A stretch of DNA of 31,757 bases from positions 1 to 31,757 of the IMG/VR virus record IMGVR_UViG_3300006409_000018, one strand, 5' to 3'. Position 1 is the stretch's first letter; every line of letters begins with the position of its first letter. Origin of the DNA: a virus. The notes under the pieces were generated by a model, which saw only the letters and a program-made list of their open reading frames with translations, had not been told where the DNA came from and did not search any database. A program made the position numbers and the translations under genes. Positions 29,050 to 31,757 of this stretch are shown one piece after another.

Positions 29050-29497
29050 TATTCAAGATCTAATGCGTGTAATGCAGCGGTTAATAATCACTTACCCCGA
29101 GGCAGTCCACCTTACCCTCGACCAACTCGGGCGCCTCGGAGTAGAGAAGGCGAGGAGAAGACTGGAGGAACGGGGAAGCATAAGAACGGGGAGGCTCCAT
29201 AGAAGCATAACATACAACACCGGAAAATGGAACCTAAACATCGGCACCAACGTCCCCTACGCACCCTATGTTGAGTATGGTACTCGGCCACACATTATTC
29301 GGCCACGGCGGGCACGCGCCCTCCGATTCATCATCGAAGACCAAGAAATATACGCAACGATAGTGCGTCACCCCGGCTCATGGGGCAGTAACCCCCCGCC
29401 CGCCAGGTTCTTGGGTTATGCCTTGGAAAATATTAGGAGGGAAGCGATTAGTGTGTTGAAGAATAATATATTGGAGAAGTGGAGGGTGGTTATTTAG
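29030..29497 (+). CDS. HK97 gp10-like head-tail protein
   Basis: A 155-residue protein. LDQLGRLGVEKARRRLEERGSIRTGRLHRSITY, then VPYAPYVEYGTRPHIIRPRRARALRF, and HPGSWGSNPPPARFLGYALEN: the 'tG-Lr-Si ... yA-yvEyGT ... HPG---pa-fl--a' series of the HK97_gp10 family. Usually placed before the tail tube gene, here after the chaperones. GTG 29030 lies inside the previous frame. Confidence 0.85.
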   Translation: MINVTYDIQDLMRVMQRLIITYPEAVHLTLDQLGRLGVEKARRRLEERGSIRTGRLHRSITYNTGKWNLNIGTNVPYAPYVEYGTRPHIIRPRRARALRFIIEDQEIYATIVRHPGSWGSNPPPARFLGYALENIRREAISVLKNNILEKWRVVI

Positions 29498-29502
29498 ATT
29501 CA

Positions 29503-29516
29503 CTTAAATAATTATT
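29503..29516 (+). promoter_or_regulatory. TATA-like element for the last rightward gene
   Basis: CTTAAATAATTATT is centred about 26 bp before ATG 29534, the right distance for a leaderless message. There is no ribosome site before this ATG, unlike the internal genes of the operon. Confidence 0.4.
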
Positions 29517-29533
29517 CTGGAATTTGGTTTTTT

Positions 29534-30070
29534 ATGAAAAAGGATTTGTTTGTTTGGTTTATCGTTTTTTTGGTAGGGTTGTTTATGGGGGTTGGATTAA
29601 CATATTCACCCGAGGAGAACGGGGATTTGTGGGAGGCACAGTTGGAGGAAAAAGACAGGATTATAAGTGACCTCCAGAGACAAATTTCGCTTCTCCAAGC
29701 CGAAATTCAGAATCTAACTGACTACATCAGTTATTTAAAGAGTTTAATTCCGCCGGTGCGGGCTGGGGAATGGAGCCCCCTCAGGCAATTCACGGGCGGC
29801 GGGAGTGATTTTACCAGTGACTATTTCTATGTTACCGGGACAGACCTAAATATAACGTGGATCCTAACCCCAGAGAACTCTGGTTTCTTCGCGATAGCCT
29901 TATATTTATATCCGGAGGGGGAGGATTGGATAGAAATAATAGGCATTGAGACAAAACAAGGATATACATATATACATGGTTTAGAACCCGGATACTATTA
30001 CATAAAAATTGAGTCTTTCAACATCGATCATTGGGAAATAACAATAGAAGAATGGATACCAGAAACCTAG
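29534..30070 (+). CDS. Membrane-anchored coiled-coil protein with beta C-terminus
   Basis: A 178-residue protein: N-terminal membrane anchor or signal (residues 5-24, LFVWFIVFLVGLFMGVGLTY), a heptad coiled coil (about 32-72, LWEAQLEEKDRIISDLQRQISLLQAEIQNLTDYISYL), then a beta domain (about 80-178: DFTSDYFYVTGTDLNITWILTPENSGFFAIALYLYPEG...GYYYIKIES) like a PPC-type sandwich. It would stand out from the cell surface as a trimer. It may act in superinfection exclusion, adhesion or lysis. It shares a CTAG stop with the opposing hub gene. Confidence 0.65.
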   Translation: MKKDLFVWFIVFLVGLFMGVGLTYSPEENGDLWEAQLEEKDRIISDLQRQISLLQAEIQNLTDYISYLKSLIPPVRAGEWSPLRQFTGGGSDFTSDYFYVTGTDLNITWILTPENSGFFAIALYLYPEGEDWIEIIGIETKQGYTYIHGLEPGYYYIKIESFNIDHWEITIEEWIPET

Positions 30071-31674
30071 CCATAATCAGCAAAACCATATTTACTATCA
30101 GCGTCATCATAGATGTAGGTGCCACTAGTTTTTGTCTTGACTGTGATGCTGTCACTCTGGGTAACCGGATCCGTAACAGTAACATATTTATTCAACTCAG
30201 TCCGCAACACATCAATATCCTTATGCTTAATTTTCCTGATCTCACTATAGAACTCCCGTAGAACCTGTTCGAGATACGCCTTCTCCGGACCAAGATCCAG
30301 TTCAACCGTTACATACTTGTTTACCCCACCCTCCAACTCTATCCTAACGGCTTTTACTAGATATTGGTTATTCACGTTAAACTTAGTGCTGTTTATAGTT
30401 ATCATCTCACCCGGCCTAGGCACAGAAGCAGAATAAACAACTATAGAACCGAAATCACTCCTAATATTCTTACGCTCATTAAGAATCTGTGTAGCGAGGG
30501 TCCTTGCGGTACGCCTATCCTTTATACTCTCATCCCGCACAACAATCTCCCTGCCACCATACAAACTAACACTATCCTCATCACTAACCTTCACAATCAC
30601 CGGCACACCATAATACGTTTTATACGCACCCGCCCCCGTCCCCACCGTCCAATTCACGCCATCCGTGGAATACGCATATTCACCACTAACACCATAATAC
30701 CACCTGTAATAATTACTAGCATCCCCCGTAAGATCAAGAACAATCCAATACTTCTGCCCCGGAATCAACTGTGCAGAGGCGCTGGTCGGGTACCACCCCG
30801 CAGCACCGAGGTAGTTGCGGTTGTAGGTGAAGTAGACGAGTACCTCGCCGGTTGGCTCGCCATTGTTGTCCCTAACTATTTTGCCTGTTAGGTCTGGTGG
30901 TAAACCTATTTTTTCTAGGTATAGTGATATTTGCCGTAGGCCTCCTCTGTCGGGAGTGAAACTCGTTGCCAGGTAGTATTGGTTTGTTTGGTATGTGCCG
31001 CCCGTCACATCGGTTTGTATTTGGTCTTCGAAGTAGTCTTCGCTGCCAACTACATATACAATGTTTTTCAGTTCTTCGAGGGCTTGTATGAAGCCGACGC
31101 TGGGTTTAAAGTCTGTATCTGTAAAAACCAGCCCCGAGTCTCTGGATCCTTTTATTCTGAGGTTGATGTTGTTGTTGGTGTCTGGCTGGAGGTATGTTGC
31201 TGTTAGATCCATAATAGTTTTGAGGGCGTCATAGAGAGGGACATAATTAAAACTAATATTATCTAGAGTAATATCTGTTTCGTCGTATATGGGGGTCCAA
31301 GAAGTATACTTGGCTATTAGATCCTTGAAGATGTTTTCGGCCTGCCGGTATTGATATAATTCAGCCACTATCTTGTTTAGGGCTGTGGTGAAGAATTCTT
31401 CCCGGCCCTCCAGTCTAACCCTTTTCCTTAGGTTGCGGCCGATGATATTCTCGATTTTATCAACTACATATATATTGCGTGGTTGGCTTGGAGGGCTACT
31501 CGAATCTAAGTACAAAATAATTTTGTCTCCCGGGGAGATCTGGTTGAGTATATCCGTTTTTGCCTCGGCGCGAAACCTTATCAGATCCATACGTTCCTCT
31601 ACGGTGAACTGGTGGAAGTAACTTGTTAGATCTATGGCACCGGGCGTCTTCTCTATCCGTATATAGTAGGTCAT
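30067..31674 (-). CDS. Tail hub protein with inserted adhesin domain
   Basis: A 535-residue protein, last of the leftward tail operon across the circle junction. The N-terminal part (1-215: TVEERMDLIRFRAEAK, GDKIILYLDSS, YVVDKIENIIGRNLRKRVRLEGREE, LYDALKTIMDLTATYLQPD) fits phage hub proteins of the gp27/gpD type. An insert at about 235-350 (RGGLRQISLYLEKIGLPPDLTGKIV...LIPGQKYWIVLDLTGD) resembles domains that bind surfaces, and the final part returns to hub-like LATQILNERKNIRSDFGSIVVYSASVPRPGEMITI followed by a helix. Role: closing the tail tip and binding the host. There is a sharp codon switch near 30780. Confidence 0.72.
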   Translation of the reverse strand: MTYYIRIEKTPGAIDLTSYFHQFTVEERMDLIRFRAEAKTDILNQISPGDKIILYLDSSSPPSQPRNIYVVDKIENIIGRNLRKRVRLEGREEFFTTALNKIVAELYQYRQAENIFKDLIAKYTSWTPIYDETDITLDNISFNYVPLYDALKTIMDLTATYLQPDTNNNINLRIKGSRDSGLVFTDTDFKPSVGFIQALEELKNIVYVVGSEDYFEDQIQTDVTGGTYQTNQYYLATSFTPDRGGLRQISLYLEKIGLPPDLTGKIVRDNNGEPTGEVLVYFTYNRNYLGAAGWYPTSASAQLIPGQKYWIVLDLTGDASNYYRWYYGVSGEYAYSTDGVNWTVGTGAGAYKTYYGVPVIVKVSDEDSVSLYGGREIVVRDESIKDRRTARTLATQILNERKNIRSDFGSIVVYSASVPRPGEMITINSTKFNVNNQYLVKAVRIELEGGVNKYVTVELDLGPEKAYLEQVLREFYSEIRKIKHKDIDVLRTELNKYVTVTDPVTQSDSITVKTKTSGTYIYDDADSKYGFADYG

Positions 31675-31757
31675 TTCTCTCTCCCCGGCTTAATAACTGC
31701 TTTGATGATCGGGACTGGTTTTATCCGGTACTTCGCCATTAACAAGAATATTACTAA
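31659..31757. repeat. Right copy of 99-bp terminal direct repeat
   Basis: Exact copy of positions 1-99. Removing one copy gives a circle of about 31,658 bp and joins the tail hub gene (start at 31674) directly behind the PrsW-like gene. A genuine short direct terminal repeat on a linear genome is possible but less likely. Confidence 0.95.

Overview
The window is a complete or near-complete genome of a head-tailed (Caudoviricetes-like, probably siphovirus-type) virus of a thermophilic archaeon. The first 99 bases are repeated exactly as the last 99, so the contig closes into a circle of about 31,658 bp. Archaeal origin is inferred from TATA boxes about 25 bp before very short or absent leaders, strong GGAGG/GGTGA ribosome sites only inside operons, heavy use of AGG/AGA and ATA codons, many tiny zinc-finger proteins, and an archaeal-type integrase. 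The host cannot be named from sequence alone; Thermoproteota-like gene expression is my best guess. No tRNA, rRNA or CRISPR array was seen.

Layout. Leftward, crossing the circle junction (3655 back to 13, then 31674 to 30067): tape measure, a fibre-like protein, a small unknown, a PrsW-type membrane protease and a tail hub/adhesin. Rightward 3771-6828: tail fibre and two beta-rich adhesin-like proteins. 6911-8247: tyrosine integrase facing a small ribbon-helix-helix (RHH) regulator. Rightward 8361-11416: replication module (Cas4-like nuclease, second PD-(D/E)XK nuclease, minimal zincin, primase/helicase-type ATPase). 11543-14777: small genes, adenine methyltransferase, large terminase. Leftward 19179-14820: accessory operon of small zinc, membrane and unknown proteins, including a Csx20-like protein (candidate anti-type III CRISPR ring nuclease), a GC-rich structured RNA, a Gp37/Gp68-like protein and a second RHH protein. 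Rightward 19278-22968: OB-fold-like protein, portal, MuF-like head protein and small genes. Rightward 23304-30070: prohead protease, HK97-fold capsid, decoration protein, connectors, tail tube, tail chaperones and an anchored coiled-coil protein.

How it may work together. Six promoters, covering nearly all lytic operons, carry copies of a 9-bp motif TTGANACAA, usually in pairs exactly 19 bp apart, between the TATA box and the first codon. The RHH gene beside the integrase is the obvious candidate repressor, giving a one-repressor lysogeny switch. A short operon (15918-14820) has a different 15-bp tandem operator and its own RHH protein. Two roughly 110-bp sites (11.4 and 23.1 kb) form an inverted pair whose central 23 bp is flipped relative to the arms; they may be origin or recombination sites. 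The tail genes are split between two opposing transcripts that meet at 30.07 kb.

Main leads for novelty: the virus-borne Csx20 homologue, the structured RNA whose last hairpin touches a ribosome site, the genome-wide operator series, the flipped-core inverted sites, and a likely -2 frameshift in the tail chaperone genes.
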